Below, piece after piece: positions 1-9,273 of a stretch of 64,000 bases of DNA. The notes beneath the pieces were generated by a model that was not told the DNA's origin, did no database searches, and saw only the letters and a program-made list of their open reading frames with translations. A program made the translations under genes and the position numbers. This DNA is from CAWDCV01 sp963728125 (GTDB taxonomy: Bacteria > Actinomycetota > Actinomycetes > CAWDCV01), in contig CAVSIZ010000019.1 in the NCBI GenBank assembly GCA_963728125.1, positions 186,001-250,000 on the forward strand, read 5' to 3'. Every line of letters begins with the position of its first letter. The stretch's first letter is position 1.

Positions 1-221
1 GCCACGAGCCGCTCCGGCTGCCGTTCGTCGTACGCCACCAGGGCAAACTCGGGGAAGACACGCTCGAAGTCCGCGAAGTACAGGTCGGCGATCGGGTCCT
101 GCAGCATGAACGCAGGCCACTCGCCGGTGAGCGACCACAGCGACGGCTCGAGGTCAGGGCGCTCGGCGAGGGTCGAGATGGTCAAGTCGAGGTCGGCCTC
201 CACGACTCCCGCAGCCGTCAT
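1..221 (-). CDS. GNAT-like N-acetyltransferase, N-terminal part (cut by left edge)
   Basis: The minus strand reads open from about 221 to the window edge. The visible 73 residues begin MTAAGVVEADLDLTISTLAE and contain a TGEWPAFMLQDPIADLY-like segment followed by FPEFALVAYDE. This resembles the start of GNAT proteins in which a helix-rich N-terminus precedes the first acetyl-CoA-fold strand. I chose ATG at 221 because a GGACGGAG ribosome-binding site lies about 6 nt upstream; an in-frame ATG at 227 sits too close to it. The catalytic part and CoA-binding loop lie outside the window, so the substrate is unknown. Family assignment is by sequence resemblance only and is moderate. Confidence 0.5.
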   Translation of the reverse strand, partial: MTAAGVVEADLDLTISTLAERPDLEPSLWSLTGEWPAFMLQDPIADLYFADFERVFPEFALVAYDERQPERLV

Positions 222-302
222 CAGCATCTCCGTCCTGTCGCGAGGCCTTTCCAGCACGCTAGCGGCCCGACACCGTCGGGGGGAGGTCGGGTGCCGGTCG
301 GG

Positions 303-1532
303 TCAGTGCGACTCGCCGTGGCGGATGGCCTCACGCATGTCGGCGAACCGGAACGTCTCGATCGCCACCATGATCACCGTGACCGCCGTGAGGACCGCAA
401 GCGCTGCCAGGGCGGGGATCGACGCGGCGAACGGGATCAGCGCCACGATCACGATCGCTGCGCCGATACGGACGGGGTTCCACTCCCGCACCATCCGCGC
501 CTTGAATCCGATGTGCCCGAGCAGGAAGAGCACGACCCCGCCGTACAGCGCATAGAGGCCGATACCGGTGAGGTGATCGGCGAGGTCGTGATGCTCGGTG
601 TCGCCGACGTACTCGAGCACCTTCTTGAGCCCGAGCGCGAGCAGCACGATGCCGGTGATCATGGGGAAGTGCAGGTAGGAGTACCCGTCGCGGCCCATGG
701 CGGTTTGCTCGACGCCGTCTACTCGCTCGAGTGCGTGCTCGCCGAGCTTGGCGCCGACGTCGAAGTACGCCCACCACAGGGCGGCGGCGACGGTCAGCCC
801 GAGCAGTGACGCCACGATGATCGGCCACGAGATCGGCAGTGCGGCCACGCCGACGCCGATGGCCACGATCGACTCGCCCAGCGCAATGATGAGGATGAGC
901 CCGTGGCGTTCAGAGAAGTGCGTGGCGGAGCGCAGTCGCCAGCCACCGGGGCCGATCAGGTAGGTGCCGCCGTAGTCGACGAGGAGGGCGAGCGCCCAGA
1001 ACAGGGTCAGCGCCGGGCCCTCGAAGCGCGAGGCGAGCAGCAGCAGCGCGGTGGCCAGGAAAACGGCCGGAGCCCACCGCAGCAGTTGCCGGCGCAAACC
1101 GGGGTCGTCCTTCGCAACGATCCAGAACCACACCAGGTGCAGCATCCGGAACACGAAATAGCACAGTGCGATGACGACGGGGCCGTACAGGCCGCCGGGC
1201 AGGTCGTCGAAGGCCTCGGGGATGGCCAGCGAGAGGATGAACATCGCGCCCATCGAGGCGAACAGCACGATCCGGACGACGCCCTCATCGGCGCGAACGA
1301 TGTTGAACAACCAGGAGTAGGCGACCCAGCTCCACCACAGCAGGCCCATCAACAGGACACCGCGCAGCACGCCGCGCCAGCTGAGCTCGTCCGCCATTCC
1401 CTGCGTGACCTGAGTCAGCGCGAACACGAAGACCAGGTCGAAGAACAGCTCGATCGAGGTGACGGTGGCGCCCTCGGACACGGGCTGCATGCCGAGGCGC
1501 TGGCGGGTGGGGTCGGCGGGGTGCACAGCCAT
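303..1532 (-). CDS. Low temperature requirement protein A (LtrA) family membrane protein
   Basis: About 409 residues, almost entirely hydrophobic, with roughly 10-12 membrane segments. The N-terminal motif VTSIELFFDLVFVFALTQVT and the central THFSERHGLILIIALGESIV are the two hallmark LtrA motifs. The family is named from a Listeria cold-growth locus; its molecular function is not established. The reading frame is open up to 1568. I prefer the ATG at 1532 (MAVHPADP) because the first 12 residues of the longer form do not resemble the family; an ATG at 1490 (MQPVSEGA) is also possible. No strong ribosome-binding site separates these choices. It is divergent from the DUF4239 gene at 1631, sharing a short promoter interval. 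Confidence 0.85.
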   Translation of the reverse strand: MAVHPADPTRQRLGMQPVSEGATVTSIELFFDLVFVFALTQVTQGMADELSWRGVLRGVLLMGLLWWSWVAYSWLFNIVRADEGVVRIVLFASMGAMFILSLAIPEAFDDLPGGLYGPVVIALCYFVFRMLHLVWFWIVAKDDPGLRRQLLRWAPAVFLATALLLLASRFEGPALTLFWALALLVDYGGTYLIGPGGWRLRSATHFSERHGLILIIALGESIVAIGVGVAALPISWPIIVASLLGLTVAAALWWAYFDVGAKLGEHALERVDGVEQTAMGRDGYSYLHFPMITGIVLLALGLKKVLEYVGDTEHHDLADHLTGIGLYALYGGVVLFLLGHIGFKARMVREWNPVRIGAAIVIVALIPFAASIPALAALAVLTAVTVIMVAIETFRFADMREAIRHGESH

Positions 1533-1630
1533 GACGAGATTGTCCGCGTGACAGCGCGCGTCCGCCAATGCCTGCGCCGCGAGACTGAACCGGGCATCAT
1601 CACCCTGGCGCAGTCGAGCGGGGGGATGCG

Positions 1631-2458
1631 GTGAACCTGTTCTTTGCCGCGGCGGTGATCGTGGGTGTCACAGCGGTCGTGCTCACGATGGTCTTCTTCC
1701 TGCGCCGCATCTTCCCCGTCGGTGGCATTTTCACCGACTCCGATCGCGCGGCCGGCATCTTCGGGGTGCTGGGCACCTCGTTCGCCGTGCTGCTCGCGTT
1801 CGTCATCTTCCTGTCGTTCGAGACCTTTGGAAATGCCAAGCAAGCAGCGTCGGTCGAAGCCGTCGCCGTGCAGGAGCTGTACCGCGACGCTCAGCTGTTC
1901 GCGCCCGAGGAGCGCGAACAGCTCGAGGGCCAACTCATCTGCTACGCGCGTGCGGTCATCGACGACGGATGGCGGGCGATGCGAGAGCAGCAGCGCACGA
2001 GCCGTCTCGTCGATGAGTGGGTGCTCCGCCTGGAAGTAACCTCCAACCGCGTGGACCTCAGCGATCCACAATCGGCCGTGGGGTACGAGCAGTGGAACAC
2101 CCAGTCGTCGGAGCGGCGCGACGGGCGGCGCAGCCGCGTCGCCGAAGCGACGCCGTTCGTTCCTCCGCCGCTGTGGTACGCCCTGCTGTTGGGCGCTGTG
2201 TTACTGCTGACGTACGGCTGCCTCTATGCCGACCGAGGGGAGCGGTTCTGGGTCCAGGCCATCGCCATCGGCTCGCTGACGGTCATCGTCACGGCCGGCA
2301 TGCTGACGGTGCGCTTCTTCGACCTGCCGTACCAGGACGAACCCGGCAGCATCAGACCCATCGAGATGCAGCGCACGCTCGAGCGGTTGGAGGAGCTGCG
2401 CGGTCAAGAGTTCGGGGATGTCATCGTCCCGTGTGACGAGCAGGGCCGACCGGTGTGA
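1631..2458 (+). CDS. DUF4239 (bestrophin-like) membrane protein
   Basis: 275 residues with two membrane helices at the N-terminus (about residues 3-25 and 42-65), a soluble middle, and two more helices near residues 180-235. The stretch GVLGTSFAVLLAFVIFLSFE and the following EAVAVQELYRDAQ are typical of DUF4239 proteins, which are distantly related to bestrophin channels; no function is proven. The GTG start at 1631 follows a G-rich ribosome-binding site. The 3' end overlaps the end of the convergent reductase gene (stop at 2421) by 38 nt. Confidence 0.75.
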   Translation: MNLFFAAAVIVGVTAVVLTMVFFLRRIFPVGGIFTDSDRAAGIFGVLGTSFAVLLAFVIFLSFETFGNAKQAASVEAVAVQELYRDAQLFAPEEREQLEGQLICYARAVIDDGWRAMREQQRTSRLVDEWVLRLEVTSNRVDLSDPQSAVGYEQWNTQSSERRDGRRSRVAEATPFVPPPLWYALLLGAVLLLTYGCLYADRGERFWVQAIAIGSLTVIVTAGMLTVRFFDLPYQDEPGSIRPIEMQRTLERLEELRGQEFGDVIVPCDEQGRPV

Positions 2459-2876
2459 GGACGACGACCGGGATCTCCCGCTTCGTTTTCTTCTGGTAGC
2501 CGACGTAGGCCGGCCAGATCTCGCTCATCGCCGACCACAATCGAGCGCGCTCGTCCCCGGCAGTGGTACGGGCGATCGCGTCGTACTGCTCGTCGTCGAC
2601 CTGGATCTCCACGTTCGGGTCGGCGTCGAGATTGAGGTACCACGCCGGGTGCTTCGCCGATCCGCCGACGGAGGCAACGATGACGTAGTCGTCGCCGTCG
2701 CGTCCGTAGATCAGTGGCGTCCTGCGTTTCGTGCCGGTACGCCGGCCCGTGGTGGTGAGCAGCAACGTGTAGACGCCGGGCCGCCATTCATGCCCGCCCT
2801 TGCCGCCGGAGAGGTATCGATCGGTGTGCCTGCTGACCCACCCGACCGGGCTGTCCTCGACTGCGTCGTTCGTCAC
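2421..2876 (-). CDS. F420-dependent nitroreductase family (Ddn/DUF385) protein
   Basis: 151 residues. The central LLLTTTGRRTGTKRRTPLIY and the following VIVASVGGSAKHPAWYLNL are the signature of deazaflavin-dependent nitroreductase/quinone reductase proteins such as mycobacterial Ddn, which use reduced coenzyme F420. The open frame runs further upstream to 3077, but that extension is antisense-like and overlaps the Kelch gene; GTG at 2876 gives the natural N-terminus VTNDAVEDSPVGW. It starts 10 nt after the Kelch lipoprotein gene ends, so the two may be cotranscribed. The F420 biosynthesis gene fbiC lies 1.6 kb away. The substrate is unknown. Confidence 0.85.
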   Translation of the reverse strand: MTNDAVEDSPVGWVSRHTDRYLSGGKGGHEWRPGVYTLLLTTTGRRTGTKRRTPLIYGRDGDDYVIVASVGGSAKHPAWYLNLDADPNVEIQVDDEQYDAIARTTAGDERARLWSAMSEIWPAYVGYQKKTKREIPVVVLTPVGPARHTGR

Positions 2877-2886
2877 CGCGCCATTC

Positions 2887-4029
2887 TCACGGACGTAGCA
2901 CGTACGCGCTTCGGCGCAGGTCGATGGCGTCGTCGTAGCCGCCGACCACCAGCGTGCCGCCATCTGGCAGCAGGGTTGCCGTGGCGAACGACGTCCGCGC
3001 ATTCGGTACGCCGTCGAGGATCGTGCCGCTGGCGGCTGCCGGGTCGTACACCTCAGGCCGTCGACCGCCGCCAGCAACGAGGAGACGGCCGTCTGGCAGG
3101 GCGACGACGGCGTCGCTGAACTTGTAGCGTCCCTCGGTCAGCATGCCGGCCGGTTCGAACGATGTGCCGGCGAAGCGCTCGACGGTGGCGATGAGGGTGA
3201 CGTCGTCGGACGTGCCACCAATGACCAGCACCTCTCCCGCGGGCGTCGAGACGGTGGCGTGCTTGAACCTGGGTACGGCCAGGTCGGGTCCCGCGCGCCA
3301 TGAATCCGTACCCGGGTCGTAGATCTCGGTCGTGCGCAGCCCTTCCGCCGGGGGATTCTCGCCACCGACGACGAGGACATCACCACTGCTCAGCGATGTG
3401 GCGGTGGCGCCGCCGCGGGTGCTCGCCAGCGGAGCTGCCGGGGTGAACGCGCGGGTTCGGGGATCCCAAATCTCGACGGTGTCGGTGAACGTCCGGCGGC
3501 CGATCCAACCGCCAGACACCAGCACGCGCCCGTCGGGGAGCAGCGCGGCGGCGTGCGCGCCGCGGCCGACCGCCATGGCTCCGGCTTCGACAAATCGACC
3601 GGTGGCTGCCTCGTAGAGCTCGGCGCTGGCGAGTGGCGGCTGACCCTCGGCGGCGTACCCGCCGACGAGCAGAACGTCGCCGGACGGCAGCTGGGTGGCG
3701 GAGTGCCCGCTGCGCGGGGTGGTCATCGTCGCGGCGAGCGCGAACGTACCGGCCGCTGGGTCGAAGACCTCGCTCGTATCGGTTGCTTCGCCACATCCGT
3801 CGATGACGCAGCCGCCCGTCACCAGCACTCGCCCATCGAGGAGCGGCGTTGCGGTGTGCGCGGCTCGCTCGACGACCGCGTCCACGGTCGCGATGTCCTC
3901 GACGGCCGTTGAGGGTGCCGCTGATGACGGTGTCGCGGGGCCATCAGTCGGTGCCGAGCTGCATGAAACGAGCGCCGCCGCCATGCCCAGCGCTAGCACG
4001 AGGCGACCACCGGGCCGGTAGGGCCGCAT
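2887..4029 (-). CDS. Kelch-repeat lipoprotein (beta-propeller)
   Basis: 380 residues. The N-terminus has a lipoprotein signal peptide ending in a lipobox (AALVSC), then a Ser/Thr/Pro/Ala-rich linker. The rest is a run of about six Kelch blades, each with a TSEVFDP or ELYEAATG strand, a PRSGHSA/HAA turn and a GDVLLVGG/GRVLVSGG strand, as in galactose-oxidase-type propellers. Such proteins bind carbohydrates or proteins on the outer face of the membrane; no catalytic motif is visible and no ligand can be named. It is divergent from fbiC (34 nt apart) and lies just upstream of the F420-dependent reductase on the same strand. Confidence 0.8.
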   Translation of the reverse strand: MRPYRPGGRLVLALGMAAALVSCSSAPTDGPATPSSAAPSTAVEDIATVDAVVERAAHTATPLLDGRVLVTGGCVIDGCGEATDTSEVFDPAAGTFALAATMTTPRSGHSATQLPSGDVLLVGGYAAEGQPPLASAELYEAATGRFVEAGAMAVGRGAHAAALLPDGRVLVSGGWIGRRTFTDTVEIWDPRTRAFTPAAPLASTRGGATATSLSSGDVLVVGGENPPAEGLRTTEIYDPGTDSWRAGPDLAVPRFKHATVSTPAGEVLVIGGTSDDVTLIATVERFAGTSFEPAGMLTEGRYKFSDAVVALPDGRLLVAGGGRRPEVYDPAAASGTILDGVPNARTSFATATLLPDGGTLVVGGYDDAIDLRRSAYVLRP

Positions 4030-4062
4030 GACTGGAGCGTACGCGTACTAGCCTCAGCGCCA

Positions 4063-6409
4063 ATGAGCCTGCTCGATCTTCCGCTACCCGAGCTGATGGC
4101 CATGGCCCGGTACGAGCGCGATCGCATCAGCGGGACTCGCGTGACGTACTCGCCCAAGGTCTTCATCCCGCTGACGCACCTGTGCCGCGACGCCTGCGGG
4201 TACTGCACGTTCGCCCAGCCGCCACGGCACGTCAGCGCGCCGTACCTCAGCCTCGACGAGGTGCTGACCATCGCCCGTCAGGGCGCTGCGGCAGGGTGCC
4301 ACGAGGCGCTGTTCACCCTCGGCGAGAAGCCGGAGCTGCGGTACGAGCAGGCGCGCGCGTGGCTGGACGAGCACGGGTACGCGACGACGGTGGACTACCT
4401 CGCCGACGCTTGCCGCGTCGTCCTCGAGGAGACCGGCCTGCTGCCGCACGCCAACGCGGGAGCGCTCGACGCGGGGGAGCTTGCGCAGCTGAGGGAGGTC
4501 AGCGCGAGCCAGGGCATGATGCTCGAGACCCTCGACCCAACACTGGCCGCGCACCGCGGGGCTCCGGACAAGACGCCAGAGCGCCGGCTCGCAACACTCG
4601 ATGCTGCCGGCGAGCTGTCGATCCCGTTTACGACCGGCATCCTCGTCGGCATCGGCGAGTCACCGCTGGCTCGACTAGAGGCGCTGCAGGCGATTGCTGA
4701 CAGCGCGGTGCAGCACGGTCACGTGCAGGAAGTCATCGTGCAGAACTTCCTGCCCAAGCACGACACCGCGATGCGCAATTGGCCGCCGTGCCCCCGTGAG
4801 GACTTGCTGCAGGCCGTCGCACTGGCGCGTTTAGTGCTGCCGGACTCGGTGCACGTGCAGGCGCCGCCGAATCTCGTCGACGACGCGGGCGAGCTACTCG
4901 ATGCCGGGATCGACGACTTTGGCGGCGTTTCGCCAGTGACGCTGGACCACGTCAACCCCGAGCGGCCATGGCCGCACGTGGACGCGCTGCATGGAGTCGC
5001 CGAAGCGCGCGGTCTGGCACTCGTGCCGCGGTTGACCATCTACCCGGAGTTCGCGCTGAAGCCGCAGCGGTGGCTGGCGGAGCCGGTGCGTTTCCCGGTG
5101 CTGGATCGCAGCGATGCCGATGGACTCGGTCGCGACGACCCTGGAGCGCTGTTCCCCGAGCGGTCGGAGCAGGCGCGCAACGTTGGAACCGGGGCAGAGG
5201 TGGTGCTCGTCGGACGCCGGTCCACAGCATGGTTCTCGGGGGCTGAACCGGATCCGCCGCAGCTGTTGCCCGACGTTCCCGATGATGCTGTCGACAGCAT
5301 CCGCGGCGCTGTCGCTGAGGTGTTGCGCGGCGTTCGACTCGGACAGGACGTGGGGCTCGAAGAGACGGTGACGCTGCTGCAGGCACGCGGTCCGGAGGTG
5401 CGTGCTGTTGCAGCCATTGCAGATGCGCTGCGTGCGGTGCGCGTCGGTGATGTCGTTACCTACGTGCGGAATCGCAACATCAACTACACCAACGTCTGCA
5501 CGTACCGCTGCAAGTTCTGCGGCTTCTCCAAGGGCCCGCTGTCGCTCAACCTGCGCGGTGCGCCGTACCTGCTGACTCTCGAGGAGGTGGCACAGCGCGC
5601 CCGCGAGGCGTGGGACCTGGGCGCGACCGAGGTGTGCCTGCAGGGCGGCATCCATCCAAGCTTCGACGGCGACTTCTACGTTGCCGTATGCGAGGCAGTC
5701 AAGGCAGCGGCGCCGGACATCCATGTGCACGGCTTCACCGCGCTGGAGGTCACCGAGGGAGCTCGGCGGCTGGGCGTTGCGCTACCGGACTATCTCGTCC
5801 GCCTGCGCGAGGCAGGTCTCCGCTCGTTGCCTGGCACGGCCGCCGAGATCCTCGACGACGACGTGCGCGCCGTGTTGTGTCCGGACAAGATCAACACCCA
5901 GGAGTGGCTGGACTGCCATGAGGCAGCGCACGAGATCGGACTGCGGTCGAACATCACCATGATGTTCGGTGCCATCGAGCAACCGATCTCGTGGGCGCGT
6001 CACTTCCTCGTGACGCGAGAGCTGCAGCGCCGCACAGGCGGTTTCACCGAGTTCGTTGGATTGCCGTTCGTGCACATGGCCGCGCCGATGTATCTCAAGC
6101 GCGGTGCACGCCGCGGGCCGACGTGGCGCGAAGTCATCCTCGTGCATGCGGTCGCGCGCATCGTCTATAGCGACGACATCGACAACATTCAGGCATCGTG
6201 GGTGAAACTCGGCTCGGCTGGTGCTGCGCAGCTGCTGCGCGCGGGCGTCAACGACCTCGGGTGGAACGCTGATGGATGAGAACATCAGCCGCGCGGCCGG
6301 CGCCTCGCACGGTCAGATGCTCGATGTCGACGGCTTCGAAGCCATCGCTGCATCGTGTGGTCGCGAAGCCCGGCAGCGGACAACGCTCTACGACATGATG
6401 CCGGCGTGA
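4063..6409 (+). CDS. fbiC: 7,8-didemethyl-8-hydroxy-5-deazariboflavin (FO) synthase, CofG-CofH fusion; frameshifted near 3' end
   Basis: Bifunctional radical-SAM enzyme making FO, the chromophore of coenzyme F420, from tyrosine and a pyrimidine-ribitol intermediate. The CofG half has its cluster motif at Cys41, Cys45, Cys48 (HLCRDACGYCTF). The CofH half has Cys479, Cys483, Cys486 (NVCTYRCKFCGF). Conserved blocks HVQEVIVQNF, NPERPWP, GTAAEILDDDVR and GGFTEFVGLPFVH match FbiC. The first frame stops at 6279 after NDLGWNADG, but the expected tail GGTLMDENISRAAGASHGQ continues in another frame to 6409. A single extra G in the GGG at 6259-6261 explains it: NDLGG-TLMDE is the family sequence. The N-terminus is about 75 residues shorter than in mycobacteria. 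Without the frameshift the protein would have about 781 residues; with it, about 43 are lost. Confidence 0.93.
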
Positions 6410-6485
6410 AGACGGTCGGCTCGTGACATGGCAGCGCGGCGGACGCTGCATCCGGCTGGCAGCCGGTGCAGCGCCGCCGTGCGCA

Positions 6486-6872
6486 TCAGGCGTCCGAGGT
6501 CGTTGAACTCCCTTCGGTGCTCGGGCTCTCGGGCGTCTCTGGCGTCTCCGTCCTGTCGGATGCATCGCCGCGCTCACCCGGCGGGCGTGGTCCGCGGCCC
6601 TCGCCCTTTCCTTCCGGGCAATCGCCGCGCTCGCCTTCAGGTGTTCCCTCAGGCGTGCCCTCCTGCGTCGAGTAGCCGCTCGACGGTGTCGGCGTCGGTG
6701 ACGTCGTGTCGCTGGCGAGCGCGGGTACGGCGATGGCGGCAACCCCTGCCGCGAGCGCTCCCGCGGCGGTGAGCGTCACCGTGCGGCGCACCCACGGACG
6801 TCGCTGCGGCTGCTCCTGTTCTGCCGGCGGTTCTGGCTCCCCGGGCTGGCGCTGCGGGGTCTGGTCCTCCAT
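6486..6872 (-). CDS. Small membrane-anchored or secreted low-complexity protein
   Basis: 128 residues and no recognised family. A charged, Pro/Gln/Glu-rich cytoplasmic N-terminus (about 30 residues) precedes one hydrophobic helix (RRTVTLTAAGALAAGVAAIA, about residues 29-50) ending in VPALAS, a possible signal-peptidase site. The remaining 75 residues are disordered and rich in Gly, Pro, Glu, Ser and Thr, with an EGTPEGTPEGE repeat. The start is well supported by an AGGAGGAGG ribosome-binding site. A cell-wall or extracellular role is likely, but the function is unknown. Confidence 0.6.
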   Translation of the reverse strand: MEDQTPQRQPGEPEPPAEQEQPQRRPWVRRTVTLTAAGALAAGVAAIAVPALASDTTSPTPTPSSGYSTQEGTPEGTPEGERGDCPEGKGEGRGPRPPGERGDASDRTETPETPESPSTEGSSTTSDA

Positions 6873-6997
6873 GACTGTCTGTCCTCCTCCTCGAGAAACC
6901 TCTCGACGAGGCGGCGGATCCGCCTCGGAACCCGAGACTCGGTCGGGTCCCTGAGCGGGACGTCATCGCGCGCTGTGATCTTTCTGGGAGTTCTCTC

Positions 6998-7399
6998 TCA
7001 TCGAGACGGCCGCGGCCCGAGTAGGTCCCAGCGGTTGCCGGCGACATCGATGAAGACGGCGACCTCGCCGTACGGCTCGCTGCGCGGCTCGGTGACGAAC
7101 TCGACCCCCGCTTGGCACATCCGCTTATGGGCGGCGTTGAAGTCGTCAACACGCAAGAACAGTCCGACGCGCCCTGCGAATTGGTCGCCGACCGCGCGGT
7201 CTTGCCGCTCGCCATCCGCCTTGGCGAGAAGCAGCGCCGTCGTGGCACCGGGCGGTCGCACGACGACCCACCTCTTCGGCCGGCCGTCGTTGGTTAACGA
7301 GGGCACGTCCTCCACGAGTTCGAAGCCGAGGACGTCGACGAAGAACCTGATGGCGTCGTCGTACTCGTCGACGATGAGCGCGATTTGCTCAAGGAACAT
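6998..7399 (-). CDS. VOC superfamily (glyoxalase-like) protein
   Basis: About 133 residues forming one vicinal-oxygen-chelate domain: IALIVDEYDDAIRFFVDVLG opens it, VGLFLRVDDFNAAHKRM starts the second half, and FIDVAGNRWDLLGP closes it. Such proteins are metal-dependent lyases, dioxygenases or binding proteins. The usual metal ligands are only partly obvious, so the reaction cannot be named. The frame is open to 7438; ATG at 7399 (MFLEQIAL) matches the family start. It is transcribed away from the LysE gene. Confidence 0.75.
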   Translation of the reverse strand: MFLEQIALIVDEYDDAIRFFVDVLGFELVEDVPSLTNDGRPKRWVVVRPPGATTALLLAKADGERQDRAVGDQFAGRVGLFLRVDDFNAAHKRMCQAGVEFVTEPRSEPYGEVAVFIDVAGNRWDLLGPRPSR

Positions 7400-7596
7400 G
7401 GACCCAGACCCAACCACGGCAGCCGGATGAGAGGACAAGCGTCACGCGGCAGACGCGGGTCGGGCCCGCGGCGCTACGTCACCTGGACGCCGTCTTCACA
7501 CGCCGTACTCACCAGCGCTCGTGCGTGCAGGCGCTGCCAGCGCGGCAGGCGATCGGCAGCGGCTCCCCGGGCATCCTTCAGACCTACCATGGTGAC

Positions 7597-8241
7597 GTGC
7601 CCAGTGCCGGCGTCCTGCTCGCCTTCGCCGTCGCGTCTGTCGTACTCGTCGTGATTCCGGGGCCGAACATCGTCTACATCCTCACTCGCAGCGTCGGGCA
7701 GGGCCGCCGCGCTGGCGTGGTCTCCACGTTGGGCATCGAGTCCGGGATCCTCGTCCACATCGGCGCCGCCGCGGTCGGATTGTCGTCCATCATCGCGACG
7801 TCCGCAGTGGCGTTCTCCATCGTCAAGTACGCCGGTGCGGCCTACTTGATCTACCTCGGCGTGCGCACGCTGCTCAAACCATCCCAGCTCGACCCGATTG
7901 GCAATGCGCCGCAGGACCGGCTCGGGCGTATCTACCGCGACGCCGTCATCATCAGCGTTCTCAACCCGAAGGTGGCGCTGTTCTTCCTGGCCTTTCTCCC
8001 GCAGTTCGTCGGGCCGTCGGCGCCGATCTCGGAGCTGCTCGTGCTCGGCTTGGTCTTCTTTGCCATCGCGTTCACGCTTGACCTGGCGTACGCGTTCGCG
8101 GGAGGTGCAATCAGCACCTGGTTGCGCCGCCGCCCCGCCCGCTTGAGATGGCAGCGGTACGGGGCGGGCAGCGTCTATCTCGGTCTCGGTGCCTTTGCGG
8201 CGTTGTCAGGAGACGGCCGCATCAGCGCAGAGGCGCGCTGA
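7597..8241 (+). CDS. LysE/RhtB family amino-acid exporter
   Basis: 214 residues with about six membrane helices. LVVIPGPNIVYILTRSVGQG near the N-terminus and ISVLNPKVALFFLAFLPQFV in the middle are the two diagnostic motifs of LysE/RhtB transporters, which export amino acids such as lysine or threonine. GTG at 7597 (VPSAGVLLAF) places the first helix at the terminus; the longer open frame from 7525 adds non-family residues. Intact, unlike the second LysE-family gene at 13064. Confidence 0.87.
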   Translation: MPSAGVLLAFAVASVVLVVIPGPNIVYILTRSVGQGRRAGVVSTLGIESGILVHIGAAAVGLSSIIATSAVAFSIVKYAGAAYLIYLGVRTLLKPSQLDPIGNAPQDRLGRIYRDAVIISVLNPKVALFFLAFLPQFVGPSAPISELLVLGLVFFAIAFTLDLAYAFAGGAISTWLRRRPARLRWQRYGAGSVYLGLGAFAALSGDGRISAEAR

Positions 8242-8248
8242 GCGAGAG

Positions 8249-8494
8249 CTAGGACGTCATCGCCGGGCCGGACGCGGAGCTGCCGCTCAGGTCCTTGAGG
8301 AACTCGTGGCAGCGCGACGCACGGTCCGAGTCCTCCTTCATCACCTGCTCGAAGAACGACGCGATGTCGTCGCGCCCGGCGTTGCGGGCGTCGCGGACGT
8401 ACTGCCCGTAGTCGTGCCCGGCCTTGAGCGAGTGGTACTGAACCGAGATGAGGTCGTAGCTGACGTCGTCGAAGCCGGTCTCACCGGTCGCCAT
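8249..8494 (-). CDS. Conserved small acidic actinobacterial protein
   Basis: 81 residues: MATGETGFDDVSYDLISVQY, then an alpha-helical, acidic body (FFEQVMKEDSDRASRCHEFL). The start at 8494 is fixed by an AGGAGGG site. It has no signal peptide or membrane helix and is probably a helical-bundle protein. I recall similar small hypothetical proteins in other actinobacteria, but know of no function. It is convergent with the LysE gene, 7 nt apart. Confidence 0.65.
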   Translation of the reverse strand: MATGETGFDDVSYDLISVQYHSLKAGHDYGQYVRDARNAGRDDIASFFEQVMKEDSDRASRCHEFLKDLSGSSASGPAMTS

Positions 8495-8615
8495 GGGGAT
8501 CCCTCCTGTTCGAGCCGTGGGCTGTTGAGGTAAGCCGTACCCCACGCTTCCCGGGACTACGCCTGCCGAAGAAGGGGAAGATGATCACCGACGGGGAATC
8601 GCGAGGACGGCAGAT

Positions 8616-9273
8616 ATGGACGGCAGACGAGCAGCGGTGGCTCTCATCGCGGCGTCGGCGTTGCTCGGCGGATGTGACTGACCCCGCGATGCTGCCGGCA
8701 CGCTGAACGATGTGCGTGGTGGCACGTTGCGCGTCGGCGTCACTGACAATCCTCCGTGGGTGGTGTTGCAGGATGACGCACCCGCCGGTGCCGAGGTACG
8801 CCTGGTCGAGACGCTTGCCGATGACCTGGACGCCGACATCGTCTGGGTTGAGGGCGCGGATGCCGATCTGATGGAGGCGCTGCACGGGCGTTCCCTGCAT
8901 CTCGTCGTCGGAGGCTTCGACGCCGCTGCTCCCTGGGCGAAGCAGGCGTCGCTGACCCGTCCGTACATCACGACTCACTCGGTCGTCGCCGTTCCCACCG
9001 GGACGCTGGTCCCGAGCACGCTGGAGGGACTCGAGGTCACCGTCGAGCTCGGCAGCTTCGAGGAGGCGTACGTCAGGTCGCACGGCGGGCGTCCGCGGTT
9101 GGTCAGTGAGGTCGACAGTGCCGACGGGCCTGTGATCGTTGACGACTGGCGTCTCGACGAGCTCGGTTTAGACGCCAGCGAGATCGAGATCACCACCACC
9201 GAACATGTCGTCGCCGTGCCGCTTGGAGAGAGCGGTTGGCAGAGTCACGTCGAGCGTTTCCTCCTCGAGTTGG
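8616..9273 (+). pseudogene. ABC-type substrate-binding lipoprotein (SBP_bac_3-like), nonsense-mutated and truncated
   Basis: An ATG at 8616 with an AGGACGG site starts a lipoprotein signal peptide ending in lipobox LLGGC, but a TGA at 8679-8681 follows the Cys-Asp directly. The same frame then continues PRDAAGTLNDVRGGTLRVGV and a normal family 3 solute-binding domain to HVERFLLEL near 9270. TGA is one base from TGG (Trp). No frame change is involved, so this is a nonsense mutation or a readthrough site (the next base is C, a leaky context). The 3' end then runs abruptly into the back half of a cation-efflux gene in another frame, which indicates a deletion. Confidence 0.7.
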
